Assembly (NCBI GenBank): GCA_030049955.1
Contig: JASIJX010000285.1
Location: forward strand, 1 to 8,983
Length of the DNA: 8,983 nucleotides
Origin: Acidobacteriaceae bacterium
Lineage (GTDB): Bacteria; Acidobacteriota; Terriglobia; Terriglobales; Acidobacteriaceae
Direction: 5' to 3'
This document shows, in pieces, positions 1 through 6,419 of this stretch. A program made the translations under genes and the position numbers. The notes under the pieces were generated by a model. That model did no database searches. It worked only from the letters and a program-made list of their open reading frames with translations, and had not been told where the DNA came from. The stretch's first letter is position 1. Every line of letters starts with the position of its first letter.

Positions 1-216
1 GCGCTTTTCAAAGACAATCCCTTTCCGAACGCGCCGCCAAAATACGTAAGGGCAGTACTATGGCAGTACTGGTTCACCGGCCGCGAAGAAAAGCGCCAAA
101 CCGGCAACTGGTGGCGCCGCGATTATCTCGGCCTGTACGCACCCGAGCTCGCCGCCCGCCCCGACGGAAAGTTCGAAGCCATCCAGATGCCCGAAGAGCT
201 GCCGCCGCACGATTGA
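1..216 (+). CDS. C-terminal end of a lipase maturation factor family protein (5' end outside window)
   Basis: Frame 1 is open from the window edge to a TGA at 214-216 and gives 71 residues. The visible peptide has the pattern I associate with the C terminus of the LMF1-like family (Pfam LMF1): an NPFP segment, then PPKYVRAVLWQYWFT, then a WWRR motif followed by YLGLYAPEL. In vertebrates LMF1 is a multi-pass ER membrane protein needed for lipase folding. Bacterial homologues are integral membrane proteins of poorly known role. No membrane segment lies in the visible tail, as expected for the soluble C-terminal part. The assignment rests on recognising this short motif set only. The gene reads towards the oxidoreductase but is 195 bases from it, separated by a repeat-containing spacer, so co-transcription is uncertain. 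Confidence 0.7.
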   Translation, partial: ALFKDNPFPNAPPKYVRAVLWQYWFTGREEKRQTGNWWRRDYLGLYAPELAARPDGKFEAIQMPEELPPHD

Positions 217-233
217 AAGCAGCAACGCTTGCC

Positions 234-269
234 GAGTTAGCGGTGTTAGCGGAGCTAGTCGAGCTATCG
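234..269 (+). repeat. Degenerate 9-bp tandem repeat, four units (left cluster)
   Basis: Four consecutive 9-base units can be read: GAGTTAGCG (234-242), GTGTTAGCG (243-251), GAGCTAGTC (252-260) and GAGCTATCG (261-269). The approximate consensus is GNGYTAGCG. The cluster begins 17 bases after the stop of the lipase-maturation-factor-like gene. The same motif appears in reverse orientation at 388-422. The 16 bases at 237-252 match the reverse complement of 395-410 with a single mismatch. Function unknown. Confidence 0.75.
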
Positions 270-387
270 ACCGGTTGACAGTCTGCGATTTTACGCAGCT
301 TTAGTCGCGATTGTTCTATAAATGCTTTCGAGGCTTATCGCGGGATCGCGCATGGGCTCAGCCAGCGATTCACCGGCCTCCTGACTT

Positions 388-422
388 GCTAACGCCGCTA
401 GCACCGCTAAATTGCTAACCCG
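388..422 (-). repeat. Degenerate 9-bp tandem repeat, four units (right cluster, inverted)
   Basis: Read on the + strand the units are GCTAACGCC (388-396), GCTAGCACC (397-405), GCTAAATT (406-413, one base short) and GCTAACCCG (414-422). They are the reverse complement of the motif at 234-269. The cluster runs into the first codons of the oxidoreductase gene and contains its TTG start. The two clusters lie about 120 bases apart and could pair as a long imperfect stem, or could be remnants of one dispersed repeat family. Nothing here shows transposase or terminal target duplications. Confidence 0.7.
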
Positions 423-1863
423 CGCCTCCATCATCGGTTCCGGCCCCAACGGCCTTGCGGCAGCCATCGTGCTGGCCCAGTCTGGGCTGCGCCCCGGCTC
501 GCACACCGGATTTCGTGTCGAAGTCTTCGAAGCCGAAGCCGAGCCCGGAGGCGGCGCGCGCACTCTGCCGCTCACCCTGCCCGGCTTCCTGCACGACTTC
601 GGCTCCGCCGTGCATCCTCTCGCTGCCGGCTCTCCCTTTTTCACCACGCTGCCGCTCGATCAGTACGGCCTTGAGTGGATCCACGCTGACGCTCCACTGG
701 CGCACCCGCTCGACGATGGCACCGCAGTAGTCATCGAACGCAATCTGGATGAAACCTGCGCCGCACTCGGCCCCGACGGAAAAGTCTGGTGCAGGCACGT
801 CGGCCCGGTGGCTCGACACTGGAAAGAATTCGCCGCCGACGCCTTTGCTCCCCCGCTGCGTCTGCCGCATCATCCGCTGCGCATGGCAATCTTCGGCCTC
901 TCGGCCATGTTCTCGGCGCAGTCGCTGGTACGCAGTCACTTCACCAGCCCGCGTACGCGCGCCGTCTTCGCTGGCCTCGCCGGCCACTCGCTCCTCAGCC
1001 TCGACCAGCCGCTCACCGCCAGCATTGGCCTCATGTTCGCGGCCTCGCTCCACGCAATTGGCTGGCCCATCCCACGCGGCGGCGCGCGCGCCATCTCCCA
1101 CGCGCTCGTTGGTTATCTCGAATCGCTCGGCGGCACGGTGCACACCGGCAGTCGCATCGATGCGGCATCCTTCCGCGAGCTCACCCGCGACGGCGCACTC
1201 GTCATGTGCGACATCGCGCCGCGCCAGTTGCTTACCCTCGCCGGCGATCAACTCACCCTCGGCCATCGCCTGGCTCTTGCCGATTTTCGCCAGGGCCCCG
1301 GCGCATTCAAAGTCGACTACGCGCTCTCCGATCCCGTTCCCTGGCGCGCGCCCGAGTGTCGCCGCGCCATTACTGTTCATCTCGGCGGTACGTTTGAAGA
1401 GATCGCCGCATCCGAGCAAGCCGTCGCCCATGGCCGCGAACCGGAACGCCCTTTCGTTCTCACGGCCCAGCCGTCGCTCTTCGACCCCGCCCGCGCGCCC
1501 CACGGCAAGCATGTGCTCTGGGCCTATTGCCACGTCCCCAACGGCTCATCGTTCGACATGACCCAGCGCATCGAAGCGCAGATCGAGCGCTTCGCTCCCG
1601 GCTTCCGCGATTGCATCCTGGCGCGCAGCATCTCGCCGCCGGCGCGACTTGAATCCATGGACGCCAACCTCATCGGCGGCGACATCTCCGGCGGCGAGAT
1701 CAGCATTCAACAGATGCTCTTCCGCCCCACCATGCGCCACTACGCCACCAGCAATCCCCACATCTATCTCTGCTCGGCGTCCACGCCTCCCGGCGCCGGC
1801 GTCCACGGCATGTGCGGATACAACGCCGCAAAGCTGGCGCTGCGGCGCATGCGCAGCAGATAA
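412..1863 (+). CDS. FAD/NAD(P)-dependent oxidoreductase, phytoene desaturase-like (CrtI/COG1233 family)
   Basis: This 483-residue protein is a flavin amine-oxidase-fold enzyme related to carotenoid desaturases. At the N terminus is a Rossmann motif with glycines 9, 11 and 14 (IIGSGPNGLAAAIV), an acidic end of strand 2 (VEVFEAE, about 36-42) and the GGGAR flavin contact (46-50). At the C terminus is the second FAD-contact segment, STPPGAGVHGMCGYNAA (about 457-473). Length is normal for the family. Members oxidise hydrophobic substrates, but the substrate cannot be read from sequence and no carotenoid genes are nearby, so I give no gene symbol. Between helix 1 and strand 2 is an extra segment of about nine residues (LRPGSHTGF) not usual in this fold. 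The start is inferred: the frame is closed by a TGA at 382-384 and TTG 412 is the only usable start before the Rossmann motif. No Shine-Dalgarno sequence is visible and the start sits inside a 9-bp repeat cluster. Confidence 0.85.
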   Translation: MLTRASIIGSGPNGLAAAIVLAQSGLRPGSHTGFRVEVFEAEAEPGGGARTLPLTLPGFLHDFGSAVHPLAAGSPFFTTLPLDQYGLEWIHADAPLAHPLDDGTAVVIERNLDETCAALGPDGKVWCRHVGPVARHWKEFAADAFAPPLRLPHHPLRMAIFGLSAMFSAQSLVRSHFTSPRTRAVFAGLAGHSLLSLDQPLTASIGLMFAASLHAIGWPIPRGGARAISHALVGYLESLGGTVHTGSRIDAASFRELTRDGALVMCDIAPRQLLTLAGDQLTLGHRLALADFRQGPGAFKVDYALSDPVPWRAPECRRAITVHLGGTFEEIAASEQAVAHGREPERPFVLTAQPSLFDPARAPHGKHVLWAYCHVPNGSSFDMTQRIEAQIERFAPGFRDCILARSISPPARLESMDANLIGGDISGGEISIQQMLFRPTMRHYATSNPHIYLCSASTPPGAGVHGMCGYNAAKLALRRMRSR

Positions 1864-1911
1864 TCCTGATTCGCGCGAAATTAATGTTCGTCCATCCAAG
1901 TCTCGCTTGGC

Positions 1912-1917
1912 TATACT
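1912..1917 (+). promoter_or_regulatory. Candidate -10 box for the MEDS gene
   Basis: TATACT (one mismatch to TATAAT) ends 10 bases before the ATG at 1928. A transcript starting the usual 6-8 bases downstream would have a leader of only a few bases. No convincing -35 box is present at 16-18 bases upstream. No Shine-Dalgarno sequence precedes the ATG, which fits leaderless or near-leaderless translation. Confidence 0.4.
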
Positions 1918-1927
1918 GAATCTGCTC

Positions 1928-2563
1928 ATGGATTCGGCCCCCCGGCACCAATGCCTGATCTACGAAGGCTCCCCGTCGCAACATCTCGCGGCGATTGCCG
2001 TCGTTATTCACCAAAAATTGCATCTGAGGTATCGCTGTCTCTGCCTCAACAGCCGTCCCATGGTTGCCGGCATGCGATCCTATCTGGCCGCAGCCGGAGT
2101 CGATGTTGTGCAGGAAGTCGCGCTGGGCAATCTCATTTTTTCTTCCGTTCCCAACCACCTGCGCGACGGAAAATTCGATATCGATTACATGCTGGAGACG
2201 CTCACGACCTCGCTCGAAAAGGCCCGTAGCGACGGTTATGCAGGTCTCTTCGGTACCGGCGATATGTCATGGGAGTTCGGCCCCGAAAAGGATTTCTCCA
2301 AGCTCCTTGACTATGAATACCGGCTCGAAGCATTTATCCGCGAAAATCCCGACGTCGGCGGCATCTGTCAGTATCACGCCGGCACGCTGCCGCGCGTTTA
2401 CCTGCGCCAGGCGCTTCTCGCGCACCGTGAGGTGTTCATCAACGAGACTCTTTCGCACATCAACCCGCATTATCTTTCCCCGGAGATGATCACTGAGGAA
2501 GCAGTCGATAATCCGGACCTCAATGTCGCTTTGAAGCAATTGCTGCACGAAGAAACCGCCTGA
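1928..2563 (+). CDS. MEDS-domain (DcmR-type sensory) protein
   Basis: The 211-residue product consists almost entirely of a MEDS domain (methanogen/methylotroph DcmR sensory domain, a family named from the Methylobacterium dichloromethane regulator DcmR). Signatures are the N-terminal HQCLIYE, the YRCLCLNSRP strand, a central FDIDYMLETL helix, the GLFGTGDMSWEFG segment (about residues 102-114) and the late GGICQYHAGTLP segment (about 148-159) followed by a helix. The fold is RecA/KaiC-like in character but no Walker A motif is visible. There is no DNA-binding, kinase or PAS domain attached, so it is a stand-alone sensor or partner protein whose ligand is unknown. The ATG at 1928 is chosen because it immediately precedes the conserved HQCLIYE and lies just after a TATACT box. 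The gene is 64 bases downstream of the oxidoreductase on the same strand and probably has its own promoter. Confidence 0.82.
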   Translation: MDSAPRHQCLIYEGSPSQHLAAIAVVIHQKLHLRYRCLCLNSRPMVAGMRSYLAAAGVDVVQEVALGNLIFSSVPNHLRDGKFDIDYMLETLTTSLEKARSDGYAGLFGTGDMSWEFGPEKDFSKLLDYEYRLEAFIRENPDVGGICQYHAGTLPRVYLRQALLAHREVFINETLSHINPHYLSPEMITEEAVDNPDLNVALKQLLHEETA

Positions 2564-2578
2564 TCCACCGCCTGATCC
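2556..2578 (+). repeat. Two-copy 12-bp tandem duplication spanning the MEDS stop codon
   Basis: CCGCCTGATCC occurs at 2556-2566 and again at 2568-2578, separated by one A, so the period is 12 bases. The first copy contains the TGA stop of the MEDS gene, and the second repeats that TGA in frame as a back-up stop. It is probably a slippage duplication. Confidence 0.7.
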
Positions 2579-2649
2579 TAAGACGGCGGCAATTCACGCC
2601 CTCGTCTCTACGCCGCGAACGTATTCCACGGCTTTTGCTTCTGCCCAGC

Positions 2650-2699
2650 AAAAAACGCGGGCTCTGGTCGGCAATCTTCCACCGGCCAGAGCCCGCGTT
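2650..2699 (-). terminator. Intrinsic terminator for the blaI-M56-htrA genes, possibly bidirectional
   Basis: Positions 2654-2671 pair with 2682-2699 to form an 18-bp stem with a single G-T wobble and a 10-base loop (2672-2681). The six A residues at 2650-2655, two of them part of the stem, give a T6 tail on the minus strand, so this is a classic terminator just past the htrA stop codon. On the + strand the stem is followed by TTGTTGTCTTACTT, a poorer U-rich tail that could still stop the convergent MEDS transcript. Confidence 0.9.
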
Positions 2700-2716
2700 G
2701 TTGTCTTACTTATTCG

Positions 2717-4291
2717 TTACATTCCATCCTGCTGATTGCCCGCCGGATGCACAACGCGATAGCTCGCGCCGCCATTGGCCCACACCAGCAGCAGGATGTC
2801 CTTGCCTTCCGGCGCCGCGTGAACTGCATCCACGGCGCTTTGGGCATCCTGCACCGGCCTACGGTTCACTTCCAGGATCACGTCGCCCGGAGCCAAACCC
2901 GCATCGTCCGCGGGGCTGCCCGGCCGCACTTCCGCAATCGCCGCACCCTTCACCGTATCCGGAATGTTGTACTGCTGACGCACGTCCGACGTCAGATCAC
3001 CGAGCGTAACACCCAGAGGGGCCTTGTTCTGCCCCGGTGCACCGCTTTCTGCCTCTTCGCTCCCGTTCTTGTGGAACTCGCCCACCGTCACCTTCAGCGT
3101 CTGCGCCTTGCCGTTGCGCAGGATGCCGAGCTCGATCACGGTTCCCGGCGTCGTTTCGCTCACCGCCACCTGCAGCGCGCTGCCGTTCGCGATCTTGTTG
3201 CCGTTCAGCTCGCGCAGCACGTCGCCCCGCTGCAATCCGGCGCGGCTCGCAGGCGAATCGGGCGTCACCTGGCTTACGATCGCTCCTGAAGCATCAGGCA
3301 GGTTGAAGAAGCTGGCGTTCTCCGGCTTCACGTCTTGCATGCTGATGCCGAGATAACCGTGATGTACGCTTCCATTCTTGATAATCTGCTCCGCCGTCGA
3401 CTTCACGATCTGCGAAGGAATCGCAAAGCCCGCGCCGGCAAACGATCCGCTGTTGGAGATGATGAACGTGTCGATGCCGACCAGTTCGCCATAAGCGTTC
3501 ACCAGCGGCCCGCCGCTGTTGCCCGGGTTGATGGCCGCGTCCGTCTGGATAAACGCGCCCGGCTTCCGCGGATCGTCGCTGTAAGGATTCGGCCGGTCAA
3601 CACCGCTCACGATGCCGCGCGTAACCGTGAACGGAAAATTCCCGAACGGATTACCGAATGCCAGCACCGTCTCGCCTGGCTTCACCTTCGTCGAGTCGCC
3701 CCACGCGATGCTCGTCAGGTTGTGCGCATCGATCTTGATCACCGCCAGGTCGTTGAGCTTGTCCACGCCGATTACCTTCGCCGGGAAGATGCGGCGATCG
3801 TTCAGCGTCACGCGAATCTGCGTAGCGTCATTCACCACGTGATCGTTCGTGACGATATAGCCATCGGGCGAAACAATCACGCCGCTGCCGATGCCGTGCT
3901 CAATCTGCGGCTGCGGCTTCATACCCTGCATGCCGCCCGGCCCAAAGAAGAACTGCCGGAATCCAGGAGGCAGATCCTGCGGAGAAATCCCGCCTGGTCC
4001 CTGCTGCGCTCCATTGCCGCCCTCCTCATCATCGTCGCCCGTCACCTTCGCGGTCACGGCCACGTTCACCACGGCCGGCGTCACGCGGGCTGCAACAGCT
4101 TCCACTGCATTGTCCAGCGCCACTAGCGGCGACACCGCGCTCTCGTTCAGCGGCGCAGCTTCGCCGATAGCCGCATGCGCCATGTTGTGATTGAAGGCCA
4201 GCGCCCCCGCAAGCACCAGCGCCGAAGCGCAGCCTGCCGGAATTACCAGCCGTTTGACTCTGGTTATTAAAGAATTAGTTGGTGCGGACAT
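2717..4291 (-). CDS. degP: DegP/HtrA (Do-type) periplasmic serine endoprotease with two PDZ domains
   Basis: The 524-residue product is a trypsin-like HtrA protease that degrades or refolds damaged envelope proteins. An N-terminal basic stretch (RVKR) and hydrophobic segment (about residues 16-33) ending in AHA mark a signal peptide or membrane anchor. The catalytic triad is visible: His in TNDHVV (about 151), Asp in LNDLAVI (about 181) and Ser in NPGNSGGPL (about 259). A Gly/Gln-rich loop at about 85-130 precedes the protease core. PDZ1 spans about 312-403 and PDZ2 about 426-516, and the length is normal for Do proteases. The ATG at 4291 is preferred over a TTG 36 bases upstream because GAGG (complement of 4298-4301) lies 6 bases before it. 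The gene follows the M56 gene by 44 bases on the same strand and is last in the apparent operon. A copy of the operon's dyad lies in codons 4-9. The symbol is given at family level; DegQ or MucD would fit equally. Confidence 0.93.
   Translation of the reverse strand: MSAPTNSLITRVKRLVIPAGCASALVLAGALAFNHNMAHAAIGEAAPLNESAVSPLVALDNAVEAVAARVTPAVVNVAVTAKVTGDDDEEGGNGAQQGPGGISPQDLPPGFRQFFFGPGGMQGMKPQPQIEHGIGSGVIVSPDGYIVTNDHVVNDATQIRVTLNDRRIFPAKVIGVDKLNDLAVIKIDAHNLTSIAWGDSTKVKPGETVLAFGNPFGNFPFTVTRGIVSGVDRPNPYSDDPRKPGAFIQTDAAINPGNSGGPLVNAYGELVGIDTFIISNSGSFAGAGFAIPSQIVKSTAEQIIKNGSVHHGYLGISMQDVKPENASFFNLPDASGAIVSQVTPDSPASRAGLQRGDVLRELNGNKIANGSALQVAVSETTPGTVIELGILRNGKAQTLKVTVGEFHKNGSEEAESGAPGQNKAPLGVTLGDLTSDVRQQYNIPDTVKGAAIAEVRPGSPADDAGLAPGDVILEVNRRPVQDAQSAVDAVHAAPEGKDILLLVWANGGASYRVVHPAGNQQDGM
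4265..4280 (-). promoter_or_regulatory. Second candidate BlaI-type operator, inside the first codons of htrA
   Basis: On the + strand the site reads TATTAAAGAATTAGTT. It matches 13 of 16 bases of the dyad upstream of blaI at 6420-6435 (AACTAAAGGATTAGTT), including one entire half site, TTAGTT. It occupies nucleotides 12-27 of the protease gene and encodes Thr-Asn-Ser-Leu-Ile with AT-rich codons including TTA and ATA, which are rare in this GC-rich DNA. The left half is degenerate, so binding would be weaker or asymmetric. A role as a repressor site is inference. Confidence 0.45.
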
Positions 4292-4335
4292 GGTTAACCT
4301 CATCGTGAATTGAAAATTCTGTTGCAATTGCGTGA
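4292..4335 (-). promoter_or_regulatory. AT-rich spacer with ribosome binding site and two small dyads before htrA
   Basis: This 44-base gap between the M56 stop and the protease ATG is much more AT-rich than its surroundings. It contains GAGG (4298-4301, minus strand) that sets the protease start, a 5-3-5 dyad GAATT-GAA-AATTC (4307-4319) and the palindrome GCAATTGC (4324-4331). I do not see a convincing -35/-10 pair, so the protease is probably read from the blaI promoter, although a separate weak promoter cannot be excluded. Confidence 0.4.
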
Positions 4336-5985
4336 TTAAAGTTCAAACACCAGCCAGCCATCGCGCAGCGGAACCATTTGCTGCGCAGGCGCTGGCCCTA
4401 AACTGAAACTCGACCTGGAATTCGATCCGGAATTTGTGCTGCCTGAACTGGCGTTTCCTGCACCGGCCTTTTCTGCACCAGATCTGTTCGACTCTGCCGG
4501 ATAAACCCTCAAAATCAACTGCGTAACCGTGACCTGCCGCGCAACAGCCGACTTAGTCTGCGTCTGGTTCTCGCTCACCGGCTGCGCAGCCCCAGGCTTG
4601 GAATCGACCGCCTCCACCTGCTCGAACGCCGTGAAGACCACAAGCTCCTGAACAGGAGCCTGACCAGCCTGCGCCGTCATAGCGGCTTGCATTTCAGCCG
4701 GCCGCGCCTGCAGAGCGCTGTGCCGCGCCCCATCCCGAGCCATCTGCGTCCGCGCCATCAAAGCCGTCCGAGCCTCGCCCCGAGCCATCGACGCCGTCCG
4801 TACCCCGTCCTTGCGGTTTTTTTCTATCGCAAGGGCGGGAACCCCCTGCACTCGCGCAGCCTGAGACGCCTTTTCCATCGCCGCCAATTCCGCGCGGCTC
4901 GGCACCCGCGCGACCGCATTCACCATCCTGTACCCGCTCAGCGCCTCGTTATCGGCCGCAAGCTGCCCGCCAGCGCCATCCTGCGCCGTCGCAGTCTGCG
5001 GAGCCGCAAATGCCACCAGTTGCGGGCACCGGGCGAACTCCACCGAGCCCAGCACCAGTCCGCAACCCACCACTGCCAGCAGTCCCCGCGCCGCCGCTCT
5101 GCTCAATCCCGGTCCGCGCTTCAAAATCCTGTGTACCCGCTCCACCAGCTCAGGCCGCCGCTGCCACGCCCCCAAACTCAGCGCTTCCCCTCCACGCGCC
5201 AATCGCCGCCCCAGTCGACGCTCTAGTCCGCGCTCGGCCAGGCTCGCCAGGCAAGCGGCATAATCGCGCGGCTTCTCCGTCGCCCGCACCACCGCCTCAT
5301 CGCAGGCCATTTCGCGCTCGCGGCACATCCGCCGCTCCATCCACCACAGCGCCGGGTTCAGCGGAAACAGCGCCAGCGCCAGCTTCTGCGCCAGGTTGGT
5401 CCAGTCGTCCCGCCGCCGCAGGTGCTCGGCCTCATGCAGAACCACCTGCTCCAACTCGCGCTTCGTCAGCCGCTCCAGCAGCCACGCGGGAATCAAAATC
5501 CGCGGCCGGAAAAACCCAATCACGCTCGGCCGGTCCAGATCCCGCGTCGTGCAAACTTCAATCCGTGCACTCTCGAAACCTATCGGCAGCGCACGCTTCC
5601 ACAGCCTCCGCAGCCGCAATCCATGCACCGCCAGGTCCCCCAGCCGCCACGCCGAAGCCGCAATCCACACACCGGCAATCACCAGCGCCCAGCGCGGATC
5701 GATCAGCCAGGGTCTCACCCCACCCGCAGCGCCCGCGCCCGCCACATCCGCAGCGCCGGCCCAAGAGCCCGTCCCGATCTCAATCAACCACGGCAGAAAC
5801 GGCAGCAACGCCGCCGCTGCCAATCCCGCCGCCCACACCCGGAACCGGTCCGCCGCCGAAAGCCGCGGCGTAATCCGCAGGCAAACCGCCAGCACCGCCG
5901 CCAGCACCGCGCCCTGCCAAAGCGCCGCAACCGCAGCCGTTCCAGCCGCCTGCGCGAACTCCCGGAAGATCTCCATCAGTTCCAT
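4336..5985 (-). CDS. BlaR1/MecR1-like M56 membrane metallopeptidase without a penicillin-binding sensor domain
   Basis: This 549-residue protein has the M56 architecture. Membrane segments lie at about 17-37, 49-70 and 94-113. A cytoplasmic peptidase loop (about 114-300) carries the zinc motif HEAEH (184-188) and a downstream EMACDEAV (225-232) that should supply the third zinc ligand. A fourth membrane segment lies at about 301-316. In classical BlaR1/MecR1 the extracytoplasmic part after TM4 is a penicillin-binding domain of about 240 residues with STYK, SxN and KTG motifs. None is seen here. Instead residues 317-549 are Ala/Gln/Arg/Ser-rich, with degenerate MAR-type repeats near 395-425, a short TVTQLILRVYPAE strand-like segment and a Ser/Gly/Asn-rich stretch before the terminal DGWLVFEL. 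The protein is inferred to sense a signal and trigger inactivation of the neighbouring BlaI repressor. Its start lies 4 bases after the blaI stop, suggesting translational coupling; ATG 5976 is an alternative start. Confidence 0.88.
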   Translation of the reverse strand: MELMEIFREFAQAAGTAAVAALWQGAVLAAVLAVCLRITPRLSAADRFRVWAAGLAAAALLPFLPWLIEIGTGSWAGAADVAGAGAAGGVRPWLIDPRWALVIAGVWIAASAWRLGDLAVHGLRLRRLWKRALPIGFESARIEVCTTRDLDRPSVIGFFRPRILIPAWLLERLTKRELEQVVLHEAEHLRRRDDWTNLAQKLALALFPLNPALWWMERRMCREREMACDEAVVRATEKPRDYAACLASLAERGLERRLGRRLARGGEALSLGAWQRRPELVERVHRILKRGPGLSRAAARGLLAVVGCGLVLGSVEFARCPQLVAFAAPQTATAQDGAGGQLAADNEALSGYRMVNAVARVPSRAELAAMEKASQAARVQGVPALAIEKNRKDGVRTASMARGEARTALMARTQMARDGARHSALQARPAEMQAAMTAQAGQAPVQELVVFTAFEQVEAVDSKPGAAQPVSENQTQTKSAVARQVTVTQLILRVYPAESNRSGAEKAGAGNASSGSTNSGSNSRSSFSLGPAPAQQMVPLRDGWLVFEL

Positions 5986-5989
5986 CCGT

Positions 5990-6397
5990 CTACGCCCCGT
6001 CCCGATCTTGGTCCGACTTTTCTTCCGCCAGCCGGATAGCCGCCTTCAGCCGCGCCAGCTCCTCCGGCGTAATCTCTTCATCGCCCACCAGCGACAGCAG
6101 CAGCTTTTCCCGCGAGTTGCCGAAAAACCGGCTCAGCACGTGTTTCACCTCGCTGCGGCTGGCCTCGTGTTCGGCCACGCACGGCCGGTAAACGAACGCC
6201 CGCCCCTCCTGCCGGTGCTCCACGTACCCCTTCTGCTCCAGGATCCGGATCGTCGTAAGCACGGAGTTATACGCCAATGTTTCGCCCTCGGGCATGGCCG
6301 ACACCAGGTCCGTCACCGCAGATTCCCCGCGGTGCCAGAGGATCTTCATCAGCCTCAGCTCGGCCTCGGTCAGCGTATTGGATTTCTTCGGCGGCAT
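5990..6397 (-). CDS. BlaI/MecI/CopY-family winged-helix transcriptional repressor
   Basis: The 135-residue product has the BlaI/MecI layout. An N-terminal winged helix begins LTEAELRLMKILW (about residues 9-21), a recognition region includes LAYNSVLTTIRILEQKGYV (about 41-59), and the wing is at about HRQEGRAFVYRP. A helical dimerisation region follows from about 74 to the end. Family members bind a dyad near their own promoter and are removed by proteolysis when the partner M56 protein is activated. The FF-containing segment at about 88-95 (LSRFFGNS) falls where BlaI/MecI are cleaved, but the exact bond cannot be read off. I choose ATG 6397 over a TTG at 6421, because the upstream dyad at 6420-6435 would overlap the TTG and the conserved domain starts just after the ATG. 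The ribosome binding site is weak (GAGTG). It is the first gene of the apparent blaI-M56-htrA operon. Confidence 0.92.
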   Translation of the reverse strand: MPPKKSNTLTEAELRLMKILWHRGESAVTDLVSAMPEGETLAYNSVLTTIRILEQKGYVEHRQEGRAFVYRPCVAEHEASRSEVKHVLSRFFGNSREKLLLSLVGDEEITPEELARLKAAIRLAEEKSDQDRDGA

Positions 6398-6419
6398 TGC
6401 TTGCACTCGATGGACGAGC

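Noticed and set aside
60..278. A + strand open frame running over the end of the lipase-maturation-factor-like gene and the first repeat cluster
   Set aside because: It is Arg/Pro-rich in the overlapping part and its tail simply translates the 9-bp repeat (LAELAVLAELVEL). The alternative frame has conserved LMF-like motifs.
283..298. Small hairpin CTGCG-ATTTTA-CGCAG in the first intergenic region, with TTGACA nearby at 275-280
   Set aside because: The stem is only 5 bp with no T run, and no -10 box stands 16-18 bases after the TTGACA. It is too weak to call a terminator or promoter.
415..1533. Long minus-strand open frame opposite the oxidoreductase
   Set aside because: Its translation is low-complexity with no recognisable motifs, and the + strand frame has clear FAD-binding motifs along its length. 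It is a shadow of GC-rich codon bias.
1870..1879. Palindrome TTCGCGCGAA after the oxidoreductase stop codon
   Set aside because: The stem is short, with no loop and no T tract, so it does not qualify as a terminator. It is likely chance in GC-rich DNA.
4292..4327. TTG at 4327 as the htrA start
   Set aside because: It would add 12 residues without signal-peptide character and has no ribosome binding site, whereas ATG 4291 has GAGG 6 bases upstream.
4336..6397. A classical beta-lactam resistance locus
   Set aside because: There is no beta-lactamase or PBP gene in the window and the M56 protein lacks a penicillin-binding sensor domain, so a resistance label is not supported.
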